Assembly: GCA_934675575.1 (NCBI GenBank)
Contig: CAKUQQ010000002.1
Coordinates: forward strand, 1 to 64,000
DNA: 64,000 nt
Direction: 5' to 3'
DNA from: an uncultured Muribaculaceae bacterium
GTDB lineage: Bacteria; Bacteroidota; Bacteroidia; Bacteroidales; Muribaculaceae
This document shows, piece after piece, positions 26,776 to 35,870 of the stretch; positions within the stretch are counted from its first letter, which is position 1; every line of letters begins with the position of its first letter. Both the position numbers and the translations under genes were made by a program. Under the pieces are notes generated by a model. That model searched no databases, was not told the DNA's origin, and saw nothing but the letters and a program-made list of their open reading frames with translations.

Positions 26776-29001
26776 CTATTTAATAATAATTTTAACCACT
26801 TTGCCCGACACTTTCACCACATACACGCCTGCCGTAGGCACTGCTATCGTCCTGTCTGTTCCGCGATACACAAGCTGCCCACCAATACCGTAAACATCAA
26901 CCACGGCTTCATCAGTAGCACCGCTAATACGAATTTTTCCACCATCAGCGGCAACAGAAATGCCTTCTACTGTCACATCATCAACTCCAGTTCCAATCTC
27001 TTGAATATTTTTAAACTCACGCCAACCTTCAGCCGACTTATAAACTTCCAAAACGCCCTTAGGAACATACAGTTTTCCTAAATCTTTGGTTCCATCTAAA
27101 AAAGTTGTACTCAATATTGACGGAGCTTCACTGTTCAGCGATTTGACGGTCTTTAGATTCAAGCAATCAAATGCTTTATCTCCTATCTCCGTAACAGAAT
27201 CCCCAATAGAAACGCTCTACAGTGCCGAGCAACCTGCAAACGCCGACTCCTTTATATTTTTCACTGAATTTGGAATATCTATAGATTTAAGTGAAGTGCA
27301 GCCACCAAATGCCTCGCGGCCAATGCTTTCCACTGCAATCGGAATGCTAATCGAATCCAGCGAAGTACAGTTGCAAAAAAGACAATCAGGAATAGCATTA
27401 AGATTATCAGGTATATTTACGGAAACCAGAGAAGAATCTCCATAAAACACGCCCCACTCCATATATGTGACCGACTTAGGAATTTCTATTTCTTCTAATG
27501 ACGGACAATATTGAAACGCGCCAGTCCCAATAGCCCATATTGACTCTGGCATAATAACTCTTTTCAACGAAGAACACCCCCAAAACATATTTCCACTTAC
27601 AAAAGGCAATGACGGCGAAAGCTTTACGGATACCAAAGATGTGCAACTTGAAAAAACTCCCAATCCCATATATTTCACCGATGATGGAATTTCCACATCA
27701 GTCAGTTTTGTACAGCCTCCAAAAACAGCACCACCAATGTATTCTAATGAGCCTGGTAAATTAAGCGATGCCAAACCACTACAACCACCAAAAGCCCCAT
27801 CGTCAATCCTCTTCAATGAGTCTGATAACTGAAGTGTTGACAAATTACTGCATTGGTTAAATGCAGTATGGTTAATGTTAGTTACAGATTTTGACATGAT
27901 CACTTTTGAAATTTCTTTACAACCAGAAAATGCAGATTCACCAACATCTGTTATTCCTTCCCCAATTAACACAGATTTAATAGCTTTATCCACAAATGGG
28001 GATCTTAGATACCTCTTATTAAATCCATAATCATACATTTTGCCACAACCCTTCAATGTAAGAACACTATCCTCACCTAATTTCCACGTTATGCTATCTC
28101 CACATTTTCCAAATGTTACCGTATCTATAACAGCTTCCATCTCTACAATGTTCTTAAAATCATGCCAATACGGTTTAGCTCTATATAAATCAGAAGCCCC
28201 GTTTGGCACAAATAACGTTATATCATAATTTGAAACAAAAGCACCATCTGTAGCAGGAGGATTAGTTCTAGGAGAACAAATAGTTTTAAGACTGTCGCAG
28301 TTATCAAAAGCTCTAGCTCCTATAGCTAATAGTTCTTCTGATAATTTAACAGATGTGATACTTTTGCAGCCATAAAAAGCACGAAGGCCAATACTGGTAA
28401 CTCTTTCTGGAATTTCTATATTCTTTAAGCTTATACACCCCTCAAATGCGTAGTATCCAATATCCCGCAAACCATCTGGTAAAATCACAGTGGTGAGACT
28501 TTTACACCCATAAAATGCCGAGGTGCCAATATCCTCAACGTCTTTTGGAATCTCTATTGACTTCAAACTACGGCAGTCTGAAAAAGTAAAATTATCAATA
28601 GTTTTTATTTCCTTTGGCAATATTACAGAGACAAGTTTTGGGCAGTTCATAAATGCGTTTTGCCCGATTTCCATAATACTATTCGGCAATTCTACAGACT
28701 CTAATAGCCCATAATTAGCAAATGCTTCATCTTCTACTCCAACAACATTAAATTTCTCTCCATCAATTTCTATTATTTCAGGCACTTTAATATCACCTTC
28801 ATAGCCTCCATAAATCAGTCTGGAAACAAACACATTGTTAGTACTATCTTTGCGATTATAATTAATTCCATCAACGACCGTTCCAAAGCAATTTGCCGGC
28901 AACAGTGCAAAGCAACAGACAATAGCCATTATGGTCAAAAAATTTGTCTTTTTATTCCTTAAAATAAGCCTAAACAAATTTTCAACTTTCAAATATTTCA
29001 T
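26776..29001 (-). pseudogene. Large BspA-type leucine-rich-repeat gene interrupted by an in-frame TAG
   Basis: The frame from 29001 encodes a signal peptide (near FALLPANCFG), about 19 LRR_5 repeats of the form GCSSLxSVxIPxSVxxIGxxAF, and a stop at codon 595 (TAG, 27219-27217). The same frame continues as SVSIGDSVTEIGDKAF, another perfect repeat, then the VPKGVLEVYKSAEGW cap and a Por-secretion-like tail ending AGVYVVKVSGKVVKIIIK at 26776. Without the stop it would be a 741-residue surface protein. The stop falls exactly where the repeat pattern expects an ordinary residue, so this is a nonsense change, an assembly error or read-through. The truncated product would lack its surface-sorting tail. 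It is followed 14 bases later by a lipoprotein gene. Confidence 0.8.
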
Positions 29002-29072
29002 TTATCTACAAAAATTTTAAATTTTCAAAATCGGGCTGTGCCGGCCACAACGCTCCACAGCTCACCAATAAT

Positions 29073-29735
29073 CTATTTTTTAATAAGTTTTGTCACATAG
29101 CCAAACACAGCATCAAGATAAGCGTTACTCAGCGCTCGGCACGATGGGTGCTTCATTCCAATTACCCTGATTCCATTCCAATAACCTTGCCAAATTGCAA
29201 CCTTTTCGTCAAGCTTCACCACTTGCACATCGTTCATACGCCTACGTAAGACATTAAACACAGAGCCTACAGAAAAACAAACTATCACTTGCGGCTTAAC
29301 AATATTATGAACAAGCTCGTCAGTGAAATCAACCTGCTTCTCCCTGATCTCCTGATTAAATTTTCTGTTAACTGCGCTTATACTTCTTCCTGTAAAGTAG
29401 AACAGATTCATCATCATAAAATTACCCTCAGAAAGCAGTTCCTTTGCCCCTATGCGGCAAACCGACACGTATGGTCGAGACCAAATTCGCCACTTGTCAC
29501 GCGTGTTCCAGTATGGATTTCCCGTGAAAAAGCGGCTTTTGTTTGCACCTTCAAAGCCATTGCTCTCATTGGTCTCATTTGCATCGTGGCCAAGAAGCAA
29601 AATCTCACACTTGCCGTCAAGTGCCGGTGGCGACTGCATAGTGCCAAAAGGCAAATTCACTTCGGGGCCAACTTTTTCGCCCCACGCGCACACGCACTCC
29701 ACCCATTCATGATAACGTTCTTCCGTTTTCATCAT
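29073..29735 (-). CDS. Uracil-DNA glycosylase superfamily protein (putative)
   Basis: A 220-residue cytoplasmic protein. The segment ILLLGHDANETN near residue 45 and the closing MKHPSCRALS near residue 190 occupy the positions of the two active-site motifs of the UDG superfamily, and VIVCFSVGSVFNVL matches the central strand-helix. No catalytic Asp-His pair of classical Ung is evident, so it may be a divergent member with another substrate. It starts MMKTEER and ends with TAG. Upstream lies a 630-base non-coding region with a candidate structured RNA. Confidence 0.55.
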   Translation of the reverse strand: MMKTEERYHEWVECVCAWGEKVGPEVNLPFGTMQSPPALDGKCEILLLGHDANETNESNGFEGANKSRFFTGNPYWNTRDKWRIWSRPYVSVCRIGAKELLSEGNFMMMNLFYFTGRSISAVNRKFNQEIREKQVDFTDELVHNIVKPQVIVCFSVGSVFNVLRRRMNDVQVVKLDEKVAIWQGYWNGIRVIGMKHPSCRALSNAYLDAVFGYVTKLIKK

Positions 29736-29806
29736 TAATTTTCCGTATTAGCCGCAGCCTCTCCATATCGGCGTTGTTTTTATGTCAAAAGAAGAAAAGC
29801 GTGAGA

Positions 29807-29901
29807 GTCTGTATATGTCACCGTCCCACTTTTCCGAGGCTTCTCGCATTGCCTTTGCTCGTCAGACGGCAACGCAGAAGCCCACGCTCATATATGCAGA
29901 C
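29807..29901. ncRNA. Candidate structured RNA (extended hairpin)
   Basis: GTCTG-TATATG (29807-29817) can pair with CATATA-TG-CAGAC (29889-29901). An inner stem GGCTTCT..GC..TTGCC (29838-29853) pairs with GGCAA..GC..AGAAGCC (29868-29882). Together they form a rod of about 95 bases around a 14-base loop. Which strand is transcribed is unknown; the palindrome CATTGCAATG (29901-29910) abuts it. Confidence 0.35.
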
Positions 29902-30211
29902 ATTGCAATGAGCTCCAGCCTATTTTTCACAAAACGACAAGTTCATTGCATTAATATCAAACATATCCACGGGCATCTATCGCTGCCTTGTTTCTTGACG
30001 AGCAATCGAAATTTTGCGAGAATTCCAGAAAAGTCAAGAACAAGCGCCAATAAACGCTTTCCACTATGTCACTGTCACCCTTCCCACTCAACCTCCAAGC
30101 CGAGGGCCTCTTGCAGAATCGGCCAGTACTGCAAATATAATAGTAGTTTTCTTAACACACAAACAACCAACAAAAAAACGACTCCAAACGCCCACCCACA
30201 GCAAAAGCGCG

Positions 30212-30250
30212 GCGTGCCGAAGGTACGCGTATAGCGCTCTCCCCAGCCCA
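30212..30250 (+). repeat. 39-base dispersed repeat, copy B
   Basis: Identical to 25794-25832 over 39 bases. Confidence 0.85.
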
Positions 30251-30369
30251 AATCACGAGTTATTTAATCTATCGTTAAAAAACTTGCAGCAACCGCCAAG
30301 CTGCCGTAATTTTACGGTCGAATAAAAGCAAACAACAACAGCCTCTCTCTTAAAGCAAATCACTGCACA

Positions 30370-31458
30370 ATGAAACGTTTATCATTACTCACCGCATTAG
30401 TTCTCTCGCTATTCGCCACCCTCTCGGCACAATCTGCCGCCAAGCTAACCTACACCGAGGCATCGCAACTCACACTTGTGGGCAAACTCATGCCAGGCAC
30501 GCCCAACCCCTACCACCGCATCGACACCACAGCATTCAAAGGCTTCACGCCGTCGGAAAACTTCCAGGTGCGTATGTCGGCAGGTATAGCCGTAGCATTC
30601 AAGACCAACTCCCCACGCATCGCCGTGCGTGCCACATTCGGGCAAGTAAGCACCCCCGACAATGCCACCGCCTTCACAGCGCGCGGATTCGACCTCTATT
30701 GCCGCCCCTCCAGCCACGACCAGTGGTGCTGGGCAGGCTCCGGTGTGATAGGCAAGTCGGGCGAGCTGACACTCGTCAACCACATGACCACCACCGCCAA
30801 GGAGTTTCTGCTCTATCTACCGCTTTTCTCCGAGGTAAAGTCGGTGCAAGTGGGCGTCAACACCGGCAGCACCATGCAACCGCTTGCCCAACCCCTGCGC
30901 CACCGCATAGCCATCTTCGGCTCAAGCTTCACCCACGGCTCATCAACCGGCCGTGCCGGCATGACCTATCCAGCCCAGTTTGCGCGTCTCACCGGCTTGC
31001 AGCTCCTTAGCCTCGGCTGCAGTGGCAACTGCAAGCTCCAGCCCTATTTTGCCAAGGCACTTGCCGCCGCCCCCGACATCGACGCTTTCATCTTCGACAC
31101 TTTCTCCAATCCCACAATCGATGAAATCAAGGCTCGTCTCTTTCCATTCATCGAGACCATTCAGGCTGCCCACCCCGGAGTGCCGCTCATCTTTCAGCGC
31201 ACCATACGCCGCGAGCACCGCAACTTCGACCAAGCCTATGACAAGCGCGAAGCCCAGCGCATAGCCGTGGCCGACAGCATGATGCAGATAGCCACCAAGC
31301 GTTACCGCAACGTCTTCTACATTCACCCCAACGCCACAAGCCCCGACCACAATGCCTCAATCGACGGCACGCACCCCTCCAACTATGGCTACACGCTCTG
31401 GGCAAAATCCATAATCGCCCCTGTCAGAAAAATCCTCAAAAAGTATAATCTGCAATGA
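30370..31458 (+). CDS. Secreted SGNH/GDSL-type esterase with GxDLY domain
   Basis: A 362-residue exported hydrolase. A signal peptide (MKRLSLLTALVLSLFATLSA) is followed by a beta-sandwich with ARGFDLYCR, which matches the GxDLY domain (PF14607). From about residue 175 there is an SGNH hydrolase domain: IFGSSFTHG (block I with the nucleophile Ser), LGCSGNCKL (block II/III) and DGTHPSNYGY (block V with the catalytic Asp and His). Such enzymes usually deacetylate carbohydrates in the periplasm or outside the cell. The gene stands alone, with no recognisable glycoside hydrolase beside it. Confidence 0.85.
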   Translation: MKRLSLLTALVLSLFATLSAQSAAKLTYTEASQLTLVGKLMPGTPNPYHRIDTTAFKGFTPSENFQVRMSAGIAVAFKTNSPRIAVRATFGQVSTPDNATAFTARGFDLYCRPSSHDQWCWAGSGVIGKSGELTLVNHMTTTAKEFLLYLPLFSEVKSVQVGVNTGSTMQPLAQPLRHRIAIFGSSFTHGSSTGRAGMTYPAQFARLTGLQLLSLGCSGNCKLQPYFAKALAAAPDIDAFIFDTFSNPTIDEIKARLFPFIETIQAAHPGVPLIFQRTIRREHRNFDQAYDKREAQRIAVADSMMQIATKRYRNVFYIHPNATSPDHNASIDGTHPSNYGYTLWAKSIIAPVRKILKKYNLQ

Positions 31459-31743
31459 CTCTGCCGCCGGTGTGCTAACATTTTTTGCCCGACAGGCCGC
31501 TTTGGCTTAGCATTCATAACAAAAATATGCCATGAGTCTTTGCATTTAGTATTCATTTTGTTGCTATCTTTGCATTTCAAAGAAGGCAGCATGCGTTTTC
31601 AGAGTCTCGCAAAACTGGTCGTGGCGACTGGCACAACGGCTCACGCAACAAGCACTGCGCATGCCGCACACATATGACACAAAGAAACTTTTTTTGTAAT
31701 CAACAAAAATTAAAAAAGGTATTTTTTACAACACTAAAGAAAA

Positions 31744-33552
31744 ATGATTGACGTCAACGAAATTGAAGTTGTAGTTTGTGGCGAAGAACACGTCAAATAT
31801 ATCGATGAGATATTAAAGACGATGTCCGATGCTGCAAAAGTTCGTGGCACGGGAATCGCAAAACGCACTCACGAATATGTGGAGAAAGTGATGCGCGAGC
31901 ACAAAGCTGTGTTGGCTCTTTATCACGGCCGTTTTGCCGGTTTCAGCTACATTGAGAGCTGGAGCCACCGTCTGTTTGTAACCAATTCCGGACTCATTGT
32001 CCACCCCGACTTCCGAGGCATTGGTTTAGCTTCACGAATCAAGCGACGAGTTTTCGCTCTGGCGCGTCAACGCTATCCATTGGCCAAAGTGTTCAGCCTC
32101 ACCACCGGTGCCGCCGTGCTCAACATGAACACCAAACTTGGCTTCAAGCCGGTCACATTCGAGGCTCTCACCAGCGATAAACAATTCTGGAAAGGGTGCG
32201 AAAGTTGTGTCAACTTCGACATTCTCCAACGCAACGGCGGTCAGAAATGCCTTTGCACGGCACTTCTTTGGGACCCGGCCGAACATCTCGACGAACAACC
32301 TGTAATTGAAGAGAAAATGGATAATCAGAAAAAAGAAATCAAGCGCGAAAAGGTCGTGCTCGCCTATAGCGGCGGCCTCGACACCTCTTTCGCTGTCAAG
32401 TATCTCACCGAGTGCGGCTACGACGTTTACACTGCCACAGCCAACACCGGCGGCTTTAGCCCCGAAGAGTTGAAGCTCAACGAGAAGCACGCTCTTGAAC
32501 TCGGAGCCATCAGCCATGTCAACCTCGACATCACTCAAGAATACTACGACAAGAGCATTAAATACATGATTATGGGCAATGTGCTGCGCAATGGCACCTA
32601 CCCCATATCGGTCAGCTCCGAGCGCATGTTCCAGGCAATAGCCATCATCAACTATGCCAAGAAGATTGGAGCCGACTGCGTGGCTCACGGCAGCACCGGA
32701 GCCGGTAACGACCAGATACGTTTCGACCTCACATTCCAAGTGCTTGCGCCCGAAATCAAGGTCATTACACCCACCCGCGACCTCGCCCTCACTCGCGAAT
32801 ACGAAATCAACTATCTTAAAGACCACGGTTTCGAGGGCGACTTCAAGAAGCTTGAGTATAGCTACAACGAGGGTCTGTGGGGCACCAGCATCTGCGGCAA
32901 GGAAACGTTGCACAGCGACGAGAACCTGCCAGAAAGCGCCTATCTCGTGCAAATGACGGCAAAAGAGAACAAGCGCATCACGCTCAACTTTGAGCAAGGT
33001 GAGCTGTGCGCCATCAACGGCACTCGCTACACCGACCACGTTAAGCTCATTCAAGACCTTGAGAAGCTCGTTGCCCCCTACGGCATCGGCCGCGACATCA
33101 ACCTCGGCGACACCATCATCGGCATCAAGGGCCGTGTGGGCTTCGAGGCTGCCGCTCCGCTGCTCATCATCGCAGCCCACAAGCTGCTTGAGAAATACAC
33201 GCTCACCAAGTGGCAGCAATACTGGAAAGAGCAGCTCGGCAACTGGTATGGCATGTTCTTCCACGAGAGCTATTATCTTGAGCCGGTTATGCGCGACATC
33301 GAGGCATATCTGCTCAAGTCGCAGCGCAATGTCACCGGCGAGGTGATTATCGACCTCAAGCCCTACCGCTATGAGCTGGTGGGCGTAAACAGCGATTTCG
33401 ACCTCAGCAAGACCAACTTTGGCGAATATGGCGAGATGAACAAGGCTTGGACAGCCGACGACGTGAAAGGTTTCACCAAGATTTACGCCAATCCGCTCAA
33501 AATCTATCAGTATAACCAGCTTAAAAACGGCAAAAACGACATCGACTTATGA
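31744..33552 (+). CDS. argG: GNAT acyltransferase fused to argininosuccinate synthase
   Basis: A 602-residue fusion. Residues 1-175 are a GNAT domain with the acyl-CoA loop HPDFRGIGLAS, then a CLCTALLWDPAEH end typical of the free-standing GNAT protein that precedes argG in Bacteroides. Residues 192-602 are argininosuccinate synthase: the PP-loop AYSGGLDTS (from residue 208), GSTGAGNDQIRFD and PTRDLALTREYE. ArgG joins citrulline and aspartate using ATP; the GNAT partner is a candidate for the first acylation step of the pathway. The frame runs through the junction, but ATG at 32317 after GAAGAGAA could also start a free ArgG. The stop overlaps the argC start by four bases. A TATCTTTG box at 31565-31572 is a likely -7 element. 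Confidence 0.9.
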   Translation: MIDVNEIEVVVCGEEHVKYIDEILKTMSDAAKVRGTGIAKRTHEYVEKVMREHKAVLALYHGRFAGFSYIESWSHRLFVTNSGLIVHPDFRGIGLASRIKRRVFALARQRYPLAKVFSLTTGAAVLNMNTKLGFKPVTFEALTSDKQFWKGCESCVNFDILQRNGGQKCLCTALLWDPAEHLDEQPVIEEKMDNQKKEIKREKVVLAYSGGLDTSFAVKYLTECGYDVYTATANTGGFSPEELKLNEKHALELGAISHVNLDITQEYYDKSIKYMIMGNVLRNGTYPISVSSERMFQAIAIINYAKKIGADCVAHGSTGAGNDQIRFDLTFQVLAPEIKVITPTRDLALTREYEINYLKDHGFEGDFKKLEYSYNEGLWGTSICGKETLHSDENLPESAYLVQMTAKENKRITLNFEQGELCAINGTRYTDHVKLIQDLEKLVAPYGIGRDINLGDTIIGIKGRVGFEAAAPLLIIAAHKLLEKYTLTKWQQYWKEQLGNWYGMFFHESYYLEPVMRDIEAYLLKSQRNVTGEVIIDLKPYRYELVGVNSDFDLSKTNFGEYGEMNKAWTADDVKGFTKIYANPLKIYQYNQLKNGKNDIDL

Positions 33553-34526
33553 TTAAGGCCGCTATCATAGGAGGCGCGGGCTACACCGCCGGCGAGCTAA
33601 TCCGCATTCTCATCAACCACCCCGACGTGCAGTTGCTGTGGGTCAACAGTTCAAGCAACGCCGGCAACCGCATCGACTCTGTGCATCAGGGCTTAATCGG
33701 CGAAACCGACCTCAACTTCACTGCCGACCTCGATTTCTCCGACGTCGATGTGCTGTTTCTGTGTACACCTCACGGCTTCTCAAAACCGTTTTTGGCAGAG
33801 CACCGCGATGAGATTCCTGCAGAAATGCGCATAATCGACCTCTCGCAGGACTTCCGCATCGAAGACGGCACTCACGATTTCATCTACGGTCTGCCAGAGC
33901 TCAACCGCCGCCGCCTGGTGCATGGTTGCAAGCATGTGGCCAACCCCGGCTGCTTTGCCACCGCCATACAACTTGCCTTGCTGCCTTTGGCCAAGAATCT
34001 GCTCCTCAACAGCGATGTACACATCACTGCCGTCACCGGCAGCACAGGTGCAGGCGTCAAGCCAGGCCCCACCAAGCACTACTCTTGGCGCAACGACAAC
34101 ATCTCCATCTACAAGCCGTTCCGCCACCAGCACCTTGCCGAGATTAAGCAGTCGCTCACACAGCTCCAGATGAGCTTCAACCGACAGCTCGACTTCATTC
34201 CCATGCGCGGTTCGTTCTCACGAGGCATCTTTGCCACACTCTATCTCGACTGCCCTGTGGAGCTCAATGTGGTGCGCAAGCTCTATGACGACTACTACAG
34301 TGACCACAACTTCACTTTTGTCACCGACAAGGAGGTTGACCTCAAAGATGTTGTCAACACCAACAAGTGCCTCATTCACCTCGACAAGGTTGACGACAAA
34401 CTGCTTATCACGTCAGTTATCGACAATCTGCTCAAGGGCGCAAGCGGCACTGCCGTTCACAACATGAATTTGCTCTTCGGCTTGCACGAGCGTGCCGGCC
34501 TTATGCTCAAGCCAAGTGCGTTTTGA
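33549..34526 (+). CDS. argC: N-acetyl(succinyl)-gamma-glutamyl-phosphate reductase
   Basis: A 325-residue NADPH-dependent enzyme of arginine synthesis. The Rossmann motif GGAGYTAGELIRIL opens the protein, and the active-site Cys lies in NPGCFATAIQLALLP. The start overlaps the argG stop (ATGA), indicating translational coupling. In Bacteroidetes this pathway is known to use N-succinyl rather than N-acetyl intermediates in some species, so the acyl group is left open. Confidence 0.95.
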   Translation: MIKAAIIGGAGYTAGELIRILINHPDVQLLWVNSSSNAGNRIDSVHQGLIGETDLNFTADLDFSDVDVLFLCTPHGFSKPFLAEHRDEIPAEMRIIDLSQDFRIEDGTHDFIYGLPELNRRRLVHGCKHVANPGCFATAIQLALLPLAKNLLLNSDVHITAVTGSTGAGVKPGPTKHYSWRNDNISIYKPFRHQHLAEIKQSLTQLQMSFNRQLDFIPMRGSFSRGIFATLYLDCPVELNVVRKLYDDYYSDHNFTFVTDKEVDLKDVVNTNKCLIHLDKVDDKLLITSVIDNLLKGASGTAVHNMNLLFGLHERAGLMLKPSAF

Positions 34527-34581
34527 GCCACAGGCGCAAATCAGGTTATAACAACATAAGAAGAAAACAAGCAACAACCAT

Positions 34582-34618
34582 AGCGGCAGTAGCGGTCACC
34601 GCACACTGCCGCTTTCAT
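34582..34618 (+). terminator. Hairpin between argC and argD
   Basis: AGCGGCAGT (34582-34590) pairs perfectly with ACTGCCGCT (34605-34613), with an inner AGCGGT/ACCGC possibility, followed by TTCATTT. The T-run is weak, so it may be a partial terminator or an RNA-processing site inside the operon. Confidence 0.5.
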
Positions 34619-34635
34619 TTCAAACAGAAACGATT

Positions 34636-35766
34636 ATGAAATTATTTGACGTATATCCTCTCTTTGATGTCGAGATAGTGAAAGGCCGCGGTTGCCACGT
34701 TTACGATGCCAACGGCCAGGAATACCTCGACATGTATGGCGGCCATGCAGTGATTTCTGTGGGGCACAGCCACCCTCACTACATCGAGGCTTTGAAAAAA
34801 CAGGCCGAGAATCTCGTGTTCTACTCCAATTCGGTCATCAACTCACTTCAGCAGCGTCTGGCCGAGAAACTCGGCAAAGTGTCGGGCTACGACGACTATC
34901 AGCTGTTTCTCATCAACTCCGGTGCCGAAGCCAACGAAAACGCCCTTAAACTCGCCTCGTTCCACACAGGCAAGAAGCGCGTCATAGCTTTTGGCAAGGC
35001 TTTCCACGGACGCACATCGCTCGCCGTTGAGGCCACCGACAACCCTCGCATTCAAGCCCCTGTCAACGTGCATGGCGAGGTCACGTTTGTGCCGCTCAAC
35101 GACATTGAGGCAGTAAAGGCTGAAATTGCCAAAGGCGACGTGGCAGCGGTCATCATTGAAGGCTTGCAGGGTGTGGGCGGCATTAATATCCCCACCGACG
35201 ACTTCATGCGCAGCCTCCGTCAAGTCACAGCCGACAATTCCGTTGTGCTTATCCTCGACGAAATTCAGTCGGGCTACGGCCGCACAGGCAAATTCTTTGC
35301 ACACCAGTGGTCTGGCATTCGCCCAGACATCATCACTGTGGCAAAAGGCATCTGCAACGGCTACCCCATGGCAGGTGTGCTCATCAGTCCTGAGTTCAAG
35401 CCGTCATACGGCCAGCTCGGCACCACATTTGGCGGCAACCACCTCGGTTGCGCCGGAGCCATTGCCGTGCTAGACATCTTTGAGCAAGAGCACCTCGTAG
35501 AAAATGCTCACCGCGTGGGCGAGCACCTGCTCCAGAGCCTCAAAGCACTTGTTGGTCAAGGAGGCATCACCGAAGTTCGTGGCCGCGGACTCATGATAGG
35601 CATTGAGTTTGACCACCCTGTCAAGCAGCAGCGCCTCGACCTCATTCACAAGCAGCATGTGTTCACCGGTGCAGCCGGCACCAACATGCTCCGTCTGCTT
35701 CCACCTCTGGTGCTCACCACCGAGCAAGCCGACGATTTCGTGTCGCGCCTCAAGGCCGTGCTCTGA
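34636..35766 (+). CDS. argD: Acetyl(succinyl)ornithine aminotransferase
   Basis: A 376-residue class III PLP-dependent aminotransferase. Features are NSGAEANENALKLA, the GKAFHGRTSLA segment, LILDEIQSGYGRTG and the PLP lysine in TVAKGICNGYPMAGV. It converts the gamma-semialdehyde made by ArgC into acylated ornithine. It lies 110 bases downstream of argC with a hairpin between them, and ends before an 18-base perfect terminator stem. Confidence 0.93.
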   Translation: MKLFDVYPLFDVEIVKGRGCHVYDANGQEYLDMYGGHAVISVGHSHPHYIEALKKQAENLVFYSNSVINSLQQRLAEKLGKVSGYDDYQLFLINSGAEANENALKLASFHTGKKRVIAFGKAFHGRTSLAVEATDNPRIQAPVNVHGEVTFVPLNDIEAVKAEIAKGDVAAVIIEGLQGVGGINIPTDDFMRSLRQVTADNSVVLILDEIQSGYGRTGKFFAHQWSGIRPDIITVAKGICNGYPMAGVLISPEFKPSYGQLGTTFGGNHLGCAGAIAVLDIFEQEHLVENAHRVGEHLLQSLKALVGQGGITEVRGRGLMIGIEFDHPVKQQRLDLIHKQHVFTGAAGTNMLRLLPPLVLTTEQADDFVSRLKAVL

Positions 35767-35785
35767 CAAGTCAACACACCTCATA

Positions 35786-35836
35786 ACGAGAGGCGCATCT
35801 TCCGCGAGTTGGGAAGATGCGCCTCTCGTTTTTATT
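35786..35836 (+). terminator. Terminator of the arginine operon
   Basis: A perfect 18-base stem (35786-35803 with 35812-35829, loop GCGAGTTG) is followed by TTTTTATTT. Confidence 0.95.
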
Positions 35837-35870
35837 TCGCTCACATGCGCCACTTAGCGCAAATCATTCG

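Larger units (their letters stand above)
29736..30369. other. Intergenic region with candidate structured RNA and dispersed repeat
   Basis: About 630 bases between divergent genes. It contains a long imperfect hairpin (29807-29901) and copy B of a 39-base dispersed repeat (30212-30250). Open frames here do not look like proteins. Confidence 0.6.

Noticed and set aside
21801..29001. TAG recoded as a sense codon in this genome
   Set aside because: The nucleoside hydrolase and UDG-like genes end normally at TAG, so general recoding does not fit; two nonsense changes are simpler.
29782..30234. 150-codon plus-strand open frame
   Set aside because: It crosses the candidate RNA hairpin and ends in a dispersed repeat; composition is random-like.
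32032..33264. 410-codon frame antisense to argG
   Set aside because: A shadow of the strongly biased argG coding strand; no family motif.
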